A DNA stretch of 17,039 bases from NCBI GenBank assembly GCA_964650975.1, contig CAZYWA010000127.1, forward strand, positions 1-17,039. Reading direction: 5' to 3'. Source of the DNA: CAZYWA01 sp964650975 [NCBI: uncultured bacterium] (GTDB lineage Bacteria; JADJOY01). This document shows positions 1-6,950 of this stretch, one piece after another (the stretch's first letter is position 1; every line of letters begins with the position of its first letter). Below the pieces are notes generated by a model. The model worked only from the letters and a program-made list of their open reading frames with translations, was not told the origin of the DNA and ran no database searches. The position numbers and the translations under genes were made by a program.

Positions 1-15
1 CGAAGCACCGGCAGC

Positions 16-1761
16 GTGACCAAGACGCCCAGCGGCTTCGGTGCACTGGCGATGCTGACCTGCTTCGTCGCCGCCATCGGCGGTGCTGGGACCGCGGTCG
101 GGCTGATGCTCTACGCCAGACCTCCGGTGGTCACCTGGCTCCCCGTGCCCTACGCCGTGCACCTGCTGTTCTCGCTGCTCGCGGCGGTACTGGTGGCGGC
201 GCACATTCGCTCCTCGCGAAGACGGAGCAGTCGGCTGCCGGGGCCACCCCGCCGTACCTATCCCTGGTCGACGCCGCTCCGGCGGCGGGCGTTGCCAGCG
301 CTGATCGTGGCCTGCGTGTGCACGACGGCCCTGGTGATCGTGGGGACCCGGCACGTCGAGAGCTTCCAGCGCGACGAAAAGGCGCTCGTGCCGACCGATA
401 TCGGCTTCAGCGACGTGCTCCCGGAAACCTGCGAGAGCTGTCACCCCGACGTGGTCGAGGGTTGGTCTCATTCCTCGCATGCGCGAGCTGCGACCAACCC
501 GCTCTTCACATCGTTGCTGCGAACGCTTCGCGAGGAGCGGGGAGCGAAGGAGCTGCGCATCTGCTTGCGCTGTCACGCACCCGCCGCGCGCGACCCGGCC
601 GACGCGAATCTCGATTCCGTGCTCGCGAGCGAGGGTTATCGAGCCGGTGTGCACTGTGTGTCCTGCCACCGCGCGCGGCCCAGCGGCGACGGTGACGGAT
701 CGCTCGCGTTCACCCCCCTCGGGGAGGGCGATTTCGCTCTCTTGGTCGACCACCCGGGGGCGGCGCGGCTCTTCGATCGACTGCCGGGCGGCAGCCGGCT
801 GATTCCCAACACGCTCATTCTCAGCCGCCTGGAACGCCATCGAGAGCGTTATCGCTTCGCGATCCACGAAGCGAGCTCGTGCATGCCGTGCCACGTGCAA
901 ACCCTGGCGCCTTCCACCCAGGGACGCGTCACGGACGTGCTGCAGGATCAGTACACGTCGTGGCGCAGCTCGCCCGCGGCCGCCGCCGGCCTGACCTGTA
1001 CCTCGTGTCACATGGCGTTCTACAAAAGGGACTACGGCACTCCCGTTCACGACCACCGCTTCCTCGCCGCGAGCACATACGTCGCTGCCGTGCAGAACGG
1101 ACCCAGTGGAGTGAGCGACGTGGTGGCGGCCCTCGAAGGGCACGTGCCCATCCCGACGCCGACCGAGGGGCACCCGTTCGACGAGCACGCGCTGGCCGCT
1201 GAAGCGGCGCCGCAGGCGGCGCCGGCGCGGCTACTCGTGATGGAGCTCGAGCTCGTCGATGACGCGCTCGTCGTCCGGACCAGGAACTCGGGTCAGATCG
1301 GCCACGCCTTCCCGACCGGGCCGACCGACCTCTTCGAGGTGTGGCTATCGGTCCACGCCACCGACGAGCACGGCCGCGTGGTGCTGGAGATCGGCGACCA
1401 CGGTCCGGAGGGCGCCCCACAGCTCGGACACCGGCTCTTCGACGCGCAGGGTGAGATGATCCACGATCATCGGCTGTGGGCCACCCAGGAGGTGAGGGAT
1501 CTCGGGCGGATTCCTGTCGTGGGCACGAACGAAACTCGGATGGACGGCTCGATGTTCGACTGCGAGGAAGTCGATTCGGGCTGCCGGTTCCGGGTGCAGG
1601 CCGCGTGGAATTACCGCCGGCTGAATCCGGCCATGGTCGAGCAGGTCACGGGCGAAGCCGCTCCGGAGCTACCGATCGTGCAAGTGGGCAAGGTCATCGC
1701 CGACATTCCGGGGCGGCGCGTTCTCACCCCTCTCCACGGACCTCCGGTTGCGAGTTTCTAG
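16..1761 (+). CDS. Membrane-anchored pentaheme c-type cytochrome (cytochrome c554-like)
   Basis: A multiheme electron-transfer protein facing the periplasm. Five CxxCH heme-binding motifs are visible at about residues 139-143, 183-187, 214-218, 289-293 and 328-332. A W-S-H-S-S-H stretch follows the first motif and an H-D-H-R-F stretch follows the last; both resemble distal-ligand regions of cytochrome c554-type multiheme proteins. Three hydrophobic segments (about 8-33, 45-64, 91-111) precede the hemes, so the protein is probably membrane anchored. The C-terminal third has an H-A-F-P-T-G motif and beta-rich sequence, as in other periplasmic multiheme cytochromes. The frame is open to the left edge and the GTG used here lacks a visible ribosome site, so the true start may lie upstream of the window. 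A methyltransferase-like gene begins 14 bp after the stop. The electron donor and acceptor cannot be told from sequence. Confidence 0.85.
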   Translation: MTKTPSGFGALAMLTCFVAAIGGAGTAVGLMLYARPPVVTWLPVPYAVHLLFSLLAAVLVAAHIRSSRRRSSRLPGPPRRTYPWSTPLRRRALPALIVACVCTTALVIVGTRHVESFQRDEKALVPTDIGFSDVLPETCESCHPDVVEGWSHSSHARAATNPLFTSLLRTLREERGAKELRICLRCHAPAARDPADANLDSVLASEGYRAGVHCVSCHRARPSGDGDGSLAFTPLGEGDFALLVDHPGAARLFDRLPGGSRLIPNTLILSRLERHRERYRFAIHEASSCMPCHVQTLAPSTQGRVTDVLQDQYTSWRSSPAAAAGLTCTSCHMAFYKRDYGTPVHDHRFLAASTYVAAVQNGPSGVSDVVAALEGHVPIPTPTEGHPFDEHALAAEAAPQAAPARLLVMELELVDDALVVRTRNSGQIGHAFPTGPTDLFEVWLSVHATDEHGRVVLEIGDHGPEGAPQLGHRLFDAQGEMIHDHRLWATQEVRDLGRIPVVGTNETRMDGSMFDCEEVDSGCRFRVQAAWNYRRLNPAMVEQVTGEAAPELPIVQVGKVIADIPGRRVLTPLHGPPVASF

Positions 1762-1775
1762 AGCACGCGCGGGAC

Positions 1776-2453
1776 ATGACTCAGCCCTGGCGCACCCTCG
1801 ACCGCATCGAGCTCCCCGACGGGCCGATCGAGCTGCGCCAGCGCGGCGAGCGAGACCTGGTGATCCTTCGCTCGGGGCGCGTGCTGATGACGAGCGCGCA
1901 GCAGCGCTCGGAGCTGGCGCTCGGCACCCTCGCCTGTCAGGCGATCGGTGCACGCGCGGCACCGCGCGTGCTCGTGGCGGGGCTCGGCATGGGGTACACA
2001 CTGCGTGCGGCACTCGACGCGTTGCCGCGGCTCGCGTCGGTGGTGGTGGTGGAGCTTCACGAAGAAATCGTGCGCTGGGTCCGGGGCCCGCTCGCGGCGC
2101 TCACCGCGAAGGTGCTCGACGATCCGCGGGTTACCGTCGAGATCGGAGACGTCGCGGACGTGATCGCCGCGGCGGCCCGTCGGGACGAGCGCTTCGACGC
2201 GATCGTCCTCGATCTCTACGAAGGACCGCGCGACAGGACCGGTGACCCCGCCGACGATCGCCTCTTCGGCCCCGCCGCCTTGAGCCAGGTGCGCTCGGCG
2301 CTGGCGCGAGGTGGCCTGCTGGCGGTGTGGTCGGAGCGCGTGGCTCCCTCGTTCGAGCGGCGCCTGCGTACGGCTGGATTCGGGGTCGAAACGGCGCATC
2401 CCGCGCGTGGCGCGCGGCGCTACGTCGTGTACCTCGCCCGGGTGCCGGGATGA
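1776..2453 (+). CDS. Spermidine synthase-like SAM-dependent methyltransferase fold protein
   Basis: A 225-residue protein of the spermidine synthase/class I methyltransferase superfamily. A short N-terminal beta segment is followed by the SAM/decarboxy-SAM binding motif V-L-V-A-G-L-G-M-G-Y-T-L at about 64-75, an acidic strand end (V-V-V-E-L-H-E) near 90-96, and a motif IV-like L-D-L-Y-E-G-P. True spermidine synthases have a D-S-T/S-D-P-type loop there, so polyamine transfer is doubtful and the substrate is unknown. The ATG at 1776 is chosen because the conserved fold begins just after it; the same frame stays open upstream but only as a shadow of the cytochrome gene. It follows the cytochrome stop by 14 bp, suggesting co-transcription. 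Cytoplasmic, with no signal peptide. Confidence 0.8.
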   Translation: MTQPWRTLDRIELPDGPIELRQRGERDLVILRSGRVLMTSAQQRSELALGTLACQAIGARAAPRVLVAGLGMGYTLRAALDALPRLASVVVVELHEEIVRWVRGPLAALTAKVLDDPRVTVEIGDVADVIAAAARRDERFDAIVLDLYEGPRDRTGDPADDRLFGPAALSQVRSALARGGLLAVWSERVAPSFERRLRTAGFGVETAHPARGARRYVVYLARVPG

Positions 2454-2570
2454 CTGCCGCTCTGGATTCGGCATTCGTGGTGCAACCCGCCAGGTTGGTC
2501 GACCATTCCCGCGGTGCTACCGTTGGTCGCGAGCGTCGTTCGAGCGCCGGGCCGCTCCGCGGACGGGAAG

Positions 2571-2577
2571 AAGGAGG
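2571..2577 (+). promoter_or_regulatory. Shine-Dalgarno site fixing a GTG start
   Basis: AAGGAGG lies 6 nt before the GTG at 2584. This near-perfect match selects GTG 2584 as the start of the cytidylate-kinase-like gene, although the frame is open back to 2311 over the tail of the methyltransferase gene. Confidence 0.8.
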
Positions 2578-2583
2578 TGCAAC

Positions 2584-3234
2584 GTGGCATTTCAAGTCGT
2601 TTGTATCTCGAGAACCGCAGCCGCCGGCGGGGAGCCGCTGGGTCAGGCCCTCGCGGAACGGCTCGGCTTTCGTTACGTCGACGAGGAAGTCATCGAGCGG
2701 GGCGCCGAGCGAGCGCGGATCACCGCGGAGGAGCTGGCGTCGATCGAGCGCAAACCCCCCGTGATCAAGCGAGTCATGGACGCCATCGGGCTGGCGCCGG
2801 TGGACAAGAACAGCATGGGCGGTCTGGTCCGGCGACCGATGGACTTCGACTACTACGCGGTGCGCGGCCTGCCCCCGCAGATTCCGTCCGACCATCGGAT
2901 GCTGATCCGGCAGGCGATCCACGACATCGCCGCGGAGGGGCGCGTCGTGATCGTCGCTCATGCGGCGTCGATGGCGCTGGCGGCTCGAACCGATGCCCTC
3001 CGGATCCTGGTCACCGCGTCACCCGAGGTCCGCGCAGCGCGGCTCGACCTGAAGTCGAGCGATGAAGCGAAGGCCGTGATCGCGCGCGACGACGAAGGCC
3101 GCCGCGACTATCTGCAGCGCTTCTACGAAGTGCCGCGCGAGCTCCCCACGCATTACGACCTGGTCCTCAACACCGACAAGCTGACTCCGGACCAAGTGCT
3201 GGCGATCGTGATGAGCGTCGCTGGCGCAACCTAG
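2584..3234 (+). CDS. Cytidylate kinase-like family protein
   Basis: A 216-residue P-loop kinase relative, best matched to the Cytidylate_kin2 (cytidylate kinase-like) family rather than canonical Cmk. The N-terminal strand C-I-S-R is followed by an A-A-A-G-G-E-P-L-G loop where the family usually has G-S-G-G-R-x-I-G, then L-A-E-R-L-G-F-R-Y-V-D-E-E-V-I, the typical second motif. A central I-V-A-H-A-A and a C-terminal R-D-D-E-G-R-R-D-Y lid-like segment also fit. The P-loop lacks the usual GKS/T lysine, as is common in this family, so nucleoside monophosphate kinase activity is uncertain. The start is supported by a strong ribosome site at 2571-2577. It lies 130 bp after the methyltransferase gene and could be a separate transcript. 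Confidence 0.78.
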   Translation: MAFQVVCISRTAAAGGEPLGQALAERLGFRYVDEEVIERGAERARITAEELASIERKPPVIKRVMDAIGLAPVDKNSMGGLVRRPMDFDYYAVRGLPPQIPSDHRMLIRQAIHDIAAEGRVVIVAHAASMALAARTDALRILVTASPEVRAARLDLKSSDEAKAVIARDDEGRRDYLQRFYEVPRELPTHYDLVLNTDKLTPDQVLAIVMSVAGAT

Positions 3235-3314
3235 CCTTCCGCCGCGAGATCGACGGCGCGTCGCGGACCGCATCGAGTCCGCACTCCGCCAATCATCCCC
3301 TCGCCACTCGAACG

Positions 3315-3367
3315 AGGCGGCATCCGCCTTGCATTTCCATCGGCGACCGAGGCTGAAACGATTTCAG
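3315..3367. repeat. Two short inverted repeats ahead of the DUF3309 gene
   Basis: Two perfect 6-bp inverted repeats, each with a 3-nt spacer: AGGCGG (3315-3320) with CCGCCT (3324-3329), and CTGAAA (3353-3358) with TTTCAG (3362-3367). The second ends 19 bp before the DUF3309 start. They could be leader hairpins or an operator. Neither has a following T-run, so a classical terminator is not supported. Confidence 0.4.
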
Positions 3368-3386
3368 GCTCGCGCGGGAGGTTGCG

Positions 3387-3545
3387 ATGAGCGTTCTCAT
3401 TCTGGTCCTATGCGTTCTGCTGGTCGTCGGAGCGTTTCCCACCTGGCCGCACAGCCGAAACTGGGGCTATGGCCCCTCCGGCGGGCTCGGCGTCGTATTG
3501 CTCGTGTTTCTCGTCCTGGTCTTGACCGGCAACCTTCACATCTGA
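3387..3545 (+). CDS. DUF3309 small membrane protein (52 aa)
   Basis: A very small hydrophobic protein matching the DUF3309 family in length and pattern. A hydrophobic N-terminal half (L-I-L-V-L-C-V-L-L-V-V-G-A) leads to F-P-T-W-P-H-S-R-N-W-G-Y-G-P-S-G-G, the family signature, followed by a second hydrophobic segment rich in L and V. It would sit in the membrane as a two-helix hairpin; no function is established for the family. GGGAGG at 3377-3382 sits 4 nt before the ATG. Family members are typically about 50 residues, so the gene is complete. Confidence 0.88.
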   Translation: MSVLILVLCVLLVVGAFPTWPHSRNWGYGPSGGLGVVLLVFLVLVLTGNLHI

Positions 3546-3571
3546 GCGTCCAAAGAATCCAAAGGAACTCC

Positions 3572-3823
3572 ATGCCCCTGACCGCCCCCAAACCGCGACC
3601 GACCGTACGGGGTGTGCTGCGGTCGAGCCATCCACGATCGATGCGGATCGACTCCACCGGGGACGCAGCTCCCGAGCAACCACCCCCCGTCATCGCGGAG
3701 CTGGCGACGATCCCAACAGTCGCCTCGGCAGACTCCGGCGGCTCGCCTGAAGCCCAGGCTCAGGACCTGGCCAGGTGGGAGTCGGAAGGCGGCTCACGAT
3801 CGGTCCCTGGCTCACGGACCTAG
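3572..3823 (+). CDS. Possible small hypothetical protein (83 aa)
   Basis: An ATG-started reading frame beginning 26 bp after the DUF3309 stop, with AAAGGA at 3561-3566 placed 5 nt before the ATG. The predicted product is rich in P, S, A and E, has no hydrophobic segment and matches no family I recognise. Third codon positions are mostly G or C but less strongly than in neighbouring genes. The well-placed ribosome site is the main support; it may still be a chance frame in GC-rich DNA. Confidence 0.33.
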   Translation: MPLTAPKPRPTVRGVLRSSHPRSMRIDSTGDAAPEQPPPVIAELATIPTVASADSGGSPEAQAQDLARWESEGGSRSVPGSRT

Positions 3824-4318
3824 GACCGCTCTTCAGGCGTCGCCACGGAAGGCCATCGCCAGCCGCGCGCGGCTCCGCGCGGCTGGGTCCACGCCGCGAA
3901 ATGAGCCGTCCCAGACGTGCCGGCAGATCGATCCGGTGGCCCAGCAAGAGCTGCCCTGTTTTCGCGCTCCGCTCGACGGGTGAGCTTCAACCGCGCTCAC
4001 CCGATCGCGAGGCACGAACACTCGCGTCCGACCGACCGCTCTGCACCCTGGTTGCAATGGACGTGTAAGCGTTACGCGGGCTGCGCCCCATCCATCCGAG
4101 TACCACTGGCCTGGCCGCTCGACCATCGATCCGAGTCATCGCCGGATGCCGTCGATGCGACCGACGGATGCGGCTCTTTCGCCGCTCCAAATGCGTCCGG
4201 CGCGCTCGGGGCACCGCTCTTGCACCCCATCCCGGCGAGCTGCCGCCAAGCGGCGCAGCTCCCGAGGAGCGCGGTCGCTCAGATCGAGCGAGCGCAGCCC
4301 TTCGAAGGGAAAACCGAC
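3824..4318. other. Gene-free stretch before the lipoprotein-mla unit
   Basis: About 500 bp with no convincing gene. Frames on both strands give arginine- and serine-rich, low-complexity translations typical of non-coding GC-rich DNA. It contains an 11-bp hairpin (3859-3886) and presumably the promoter of the downstream lipoprotein-mla unit, but no clear -35/-10 pair was recognised. Confidence 0.6.
3859..3886. repeat. Perfect 11-bp inverted repeat, 6-nt loop
   Basis: CCAGCCGCGCG at 3859-3869 is exactly complemented by CGCGCGGCTGG at 3876-3886. The stem is almost all G-C and would be very stable as RNA. No T-run follows on either strand, so it is not a classical intrinsic terminator. It could be part of an untranslated RNA or the end of the upstream transcript. 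Confidence 0.55.
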
Positions 4319-4789
4319 ATGTTTCACATTCGACGTTTCGCACTGCTACTCACATCCGCGTCCATGCTCGCGAGCGGCTGCGGCAGTAACAGCACCGTCA
4401 ACCCGTTTCGCAACTTTCAGATCACCGACGAGCTGAACGGCCACAAATACATTTACGATTTCAGCGTTTCCACCGGCGAGGTCTGGTACGACCCGACGGT
4501 GAACCTCGTCTACGGCATCAACAAATCGACCGACCAGACGATCGGGGTCGGCTATTTCGGACCGCCGGCGACCGACAAGACCTTCACGATCACCACTGCC
4601 ACCATGGATTCCAACGGTGACGGCGACTTCTTCACCAACGAGGCGTCGGTGGCGCTCACCGGAGACTCGGTCGGGACCTTCTCCGACACCGGCGACAAGC
4701 TCGAGCTGGCACTCTTCCTCCAGCCTGGTCTGTTCAGCGTCGACTTCAGCGGTACCGGCGACCTCAAGGACATTCAACCGGTCGGCTGA
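4319..4789 (+). CDS. Small putative lipoprotein of unknown function
   Basis: A 156-residue exported protein. Residues 1-20 form a lipoprotein signal (basic H-I-R-R, hydrophobic core, then L-A-S-G before Cys21), so the mature protein should be acylated at Cys21. The mature part is beta-rich with many T, D, G and N residues. It contains D-S-N-G-D-G-D-F-F, a D-x-N-x-D-x-D calcium-loop-like motif near residues 99-107. No family is recognised. The ATG is chosen because it gives a complete signal sequence and follows AAGGGA (4305-4310) by 8 nt; the frame extends upstream but without protein-like content. The stop is only 12 nt before the mlaF start and in the same frame, suggesting the lipoprotein heads the mla transcript and might assist lipid transport in the envelope. 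Confidence 0.72.
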   Translation: MFHIRRFALLLTSASMLASGCGSNSTVNPFRNFQITDELNGHKYIYDFSVSTGEVWYDPTVNLVYGINKSTDQTIGVGYFGPPATDKTFTITTATMDSNGDGDFFTNEASVALTGDSVGTFSDTGDKLELALFLQPGLFSVDFSGTGDLKDIQPVG

Positions 4790-4801
4790 CGGCTCCACCG
4801 A

Positions 4802-5644
4802 TTGGCTTCGCGAGCGACGTCGCAGCACCCGGCGAGCGACGGGGACCCGGTCTTTCGGCTGGACCGGGTCCAGATGGAGTTCGAGGGTCGGGTCATCATC
4901 CGGGATCTCTCGTGCGAGATGGCGCGCGGGAAAATCTCGGTGGTGCTGGGAGGCAGCGGTTCCGGCAAGACCACGCTGCTTCGGCTGATGGCAGGCCTGC
5001 TCGAGCCCACGGCCGGGCGAATCCTGGTCGACGGCGAGGACATCACCCGCCTCTCCGAGACCCGCAGGGCGGCCGTGCGCCGCAAGATCGGAATGATGTT
5101 TCAGGCAGGCGCGCTGCTCGACTCGATGACGGTCTTCGAAAACGTTGCATTGCCGCTACGCGAACATTCTTCGATGAGTCGCCTGCACGTCACCGAAGTG
5201 GTGGACGATCGCTTGCGAGAGGTCGATTTGCTGGACATCGAGGATCTGGGCCCGAAGCAGATTTCCGGCGGCATGGTGAAACGGGCGGCGCTGGCGCGCG
5301 CGATCATCGAGGGCCCGCCCATCCTGCTGTGTGACGAACCGTTCTCCGGTCTGGATCCGGTCTCGACTCGGCGAATCGAGGCGCTGCTGATCGCGCTCAA
5401 CCAGCGTCACGGGATGACGATGGTGATCGTTTCGCATCACGTCCGCTCGACCCTCCGGATGGCCGACCGGATCCTGCTGCTGCTTCCCGACGCGATCGTG
5501 GTGGGTACGCCTCGCGAGCTGCTGCAGAGCACCGACCCGCGCGTGGTGAGCTTCCTCGACGAAGACCGGCCGTTCGAGGGTCGAGCGCCGGAGGTCGAGC
5601 GATTGCCGGTCCTGGCCCCCCGGTCGAAGGCGAGACGTCGATGA
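4802..5644 (+). CDS. mlaF: Phospholipid ABC transporter ATP-binding protein MlaF
   Basis: ATPase that powers the MlaFED inner-membrane complex. A 280-residue ABC protein with Walker A G-G-S-G-S-G-K-T-T (about 50-58), Q-loop F-Q-A-G (Gln101), signature I-S-G-G-M-V-K-R (154-161, the MlaF-type variant of LSGGQ), Walker B I-L-L-C-D-E-P (174-180), D-loop S-G-L-D-P and switch His212. The start is a TTG at 4802. It is the only usual start codon between the preceding in-frame stop and the first conserved strand, because the next ATG (4874) would cut into the ABC fold. No clear ribosome site precedes it, so translation may be coupled to the lipoprotein gene ending 12 nt upstream. The stop overlaps the mlaE start (ATGA). 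About 50 C-terminal residues beyond the core are charged and unconserved. Confidence 0.93.
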   Translation: MASRATSQHPASDGDPVFRLDRVQMEFEGRVIIRDLSCEMARGKISVVLGGSGSGKTTLLRLMAGLLEPTAGRILVDGEDITRLSETRRAAVRRKIGMMFQAGALLDSMTVFENVALPLREHSSMSRLHVTEVVDDRLREVDLLDIEDLGPKQISGGMVKRAALARAIIEGPPILLCDEPFSGLDPVSTRRIEALLIALNQRHGMTMVIVSHHVRSTLRMADRILLLLPDAIVVGTPRELLQSTDPRVVSFLDEDRPFEGRAPEVERLPVLAPRSKARRR

Positions 5645-6426
5645 GATTCGCGGCTCTCGAGGAGCTCGGCCGCGCGGCGATTCTGCTGACCGCCGAGTTC
5701 GGGCGGCTGGCGTCGTTCGCGGCCAGGGTCGTGCGGAGCACCGTGACGCGACCGCTGCGCATCGGAAGCTTCATCGACGAGCTCTACAAGCTCGGCGTGC
5801 TTTCGGTGCTCTTGATCTGCGTCAGCGGTCTGGCCGTCGGCATGGTCCTCGCGCTGCAGGGCTACAAGAGCCTGGTGCGCTTCGGTGCCGAGCAATCGCT
5901 CGGAGCGCTGGTGGGCTTGAGCCTGGTGCGGGAGCTCGGCCCGGTCCTCACCGCATTGCTGGTCACCGGCCGAGCGGGTTCGAGTGTGGCCGCGGAAATC
6001 GGCTCGATGGTCGCCACCGAGCAGCTCGACGGGCTCCGCATGATGTCGATCGAGCCGATCGGCTTCGTGGTGAGGCCGAAGGCGCTCGCGATGCTCGTCG
6101 TGATGCCGATGCTCACCGCTCTCTTCATCGTGAGCGGCCTGGCGGGTGCCTACTTCGTGGGCGTGAAGCGGATGGGAGTCGATGGCGGCTGGTTCGTCTC
6201 GGGCTTTCGCTCGGCAGTCGATTTTCACGACGACGTGCTGCAAGCGCTGGTGAAATCGCTCGCGTTCGGCGCGCTCGCCGGGCTCATCGCCACGTACCGC
6301 GGCTTCACCAGCGCCCCCACCTCCGAAGGTGTCAGCGCGGCCACGACGTCCACGGTCGTGGTCGGATCGGTGTCGCTGCTGGTCCTCGACTACGCGCTGA
6401 CCGCGCTGTGGGGCGTCGGCCGATGA
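5641..6426 (+). CDS. mlaE: Phospholipid ABC transporter permease MlaE
   Basis: Integral inner-membrane permease of the Mla system, 261 residues, the usual size. Typical family features are an N-terminal amphipathic segment followed by I-D-E-L-Y-K-L-G, a hydrophobic helix ending M-V-L-A-L-Q-G-Y, then the conserved L-V-R-E-L-G-P-V-L-T-A-L-L-V-T-G-R-A-G-S and A-E-I-G-S-M block around residues 97-124, and several C-terminal membrane helices. It overlaps mlaF upstream and mlaD downstream by 4 nt each (ATGA), so the three are almost certainly translationally coupled. It would dimerise and bind MlaF on the cytoplasmic side and an MlaD hexamer on the periplasmic side. No mlaB (STAS) gene follows, unlike in E. 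coli. Confidence 0.94.
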   Translation: MRFAALEELGRAAILLTAEFGRLASFAARVVRSTVTRPLRIGSFIDELYKLGVLSVLLICVSGLAVGMVLALQGYKSLVRFGAEQSLGALVGLSLVRELGPVLTALLVTGRAGSSVAAEIGSMVATEQLDGLRMMSIEPIGFVVRPKALAMLVVMPMLTALFIVSGLAGAYFVGVKRMGVDGGWFVSGFRSAVDFHDDVLQALVKSLAFGALAGLIATYRGFTSAPTSEGVSAATTSTVVVGSVSLLVLDYALTALWGVGR

Positions 6427-6950
6427 CTCGCTCTCCGCTGCGCGACGCGCTCGTGGGTCTCTTCGTGCTGGCCGGCGTTGCGGCCGGAATCTACCTCTCG
6501 CTCGCGGTCGGCGGTCTATCCTACGCCGGCCCCCACGGGCTGCGGTTGATCGCCCGCTTCGACGAGACCGGCGGGCTCAAGGTCGGCGCCCCGGCCGCGA
6601 TCGCCGGCGTCAAGGTCGGACAAATCACGGCGATCTCGCTCGACCCCGAGTTCCGCGCCCGGATCGACCTGGACCTCGATTCACGCCTGTCGCTTCCGAT
6701 CGACACCTCGGCCTCGATCATGACGGCCGGACTCCTCGGAGATCGTTACCTCGACATTCAGGTCGGCGGCGACTCCAAGCTGTTGCGGTCCGGCGACGAG
6801 ATCACGTTCACACAGTCGGCCGTGATCCTGGAGCGACTCATCGGAAAGCTGATCCACGGGGCCGACCTCGGGGACGGGAGCGCCAAGACCGCGACCCCGG
6901 CGCCAACCGACGGTAAAGCGGCGGTACCCGATCGCACGCGGGCACCATGA
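6423..6950 (+). CDS. mlaD: MCE-domain lipid-transport protein MlaD
   Basis: A 175-residue MCE protein forming the periplasmic lipid-handling ring of the Mla complex. One membrane helix (about residues 9-28) is followed by a single MCE domain: F-D-E-T-G-G-L-K-V-G-A-P-A-A-I-A-G-V-K-V-G, then a region ending in the family motif G-L-L-G-D-R-Y-L-D-I. The C-terminal tail is P/T/A-rich and short. The ATG at 6423 is preferred over a GTG at 6408 because it forms the ATGA overlap with the mlaE stop and gives a normal MlaD N-terminus. The stop in turn overlaps the mlaA start by ATGA. Confidence 0.92.
   Translation: MTRSPLRDALVGLFVLAGVAAGIYLSLAVGGLSYAGPHGLRLIARFDETGGLKVGAPAAIAGVKVGQITAISLDPEFRARIDLDLDSRLSLPIDTSASIMTAGLLGDRYLDIQVGGDSKLLRSGDEITFTQSAVILERLIGKLIHGADLGDGSAKTATPAPTDGKAAVPDRTRAP

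Noticed and set aside
4058-4076. LacI-family-like palindrome GTAAGCGTTAC
   Set aside because: Only 4-bp arms match and the outer consensus positions fail, with no LacI-family regulator nearby.
4790-4801. Readthrough fusion of the lipoprotein to MlaF
   Set aside because: The frame is shared, but the lipoprotein is exported and MlaF must be cytoplasmic, so a fusion would be topologically senseless. Coupling or reinitiation is more likely.
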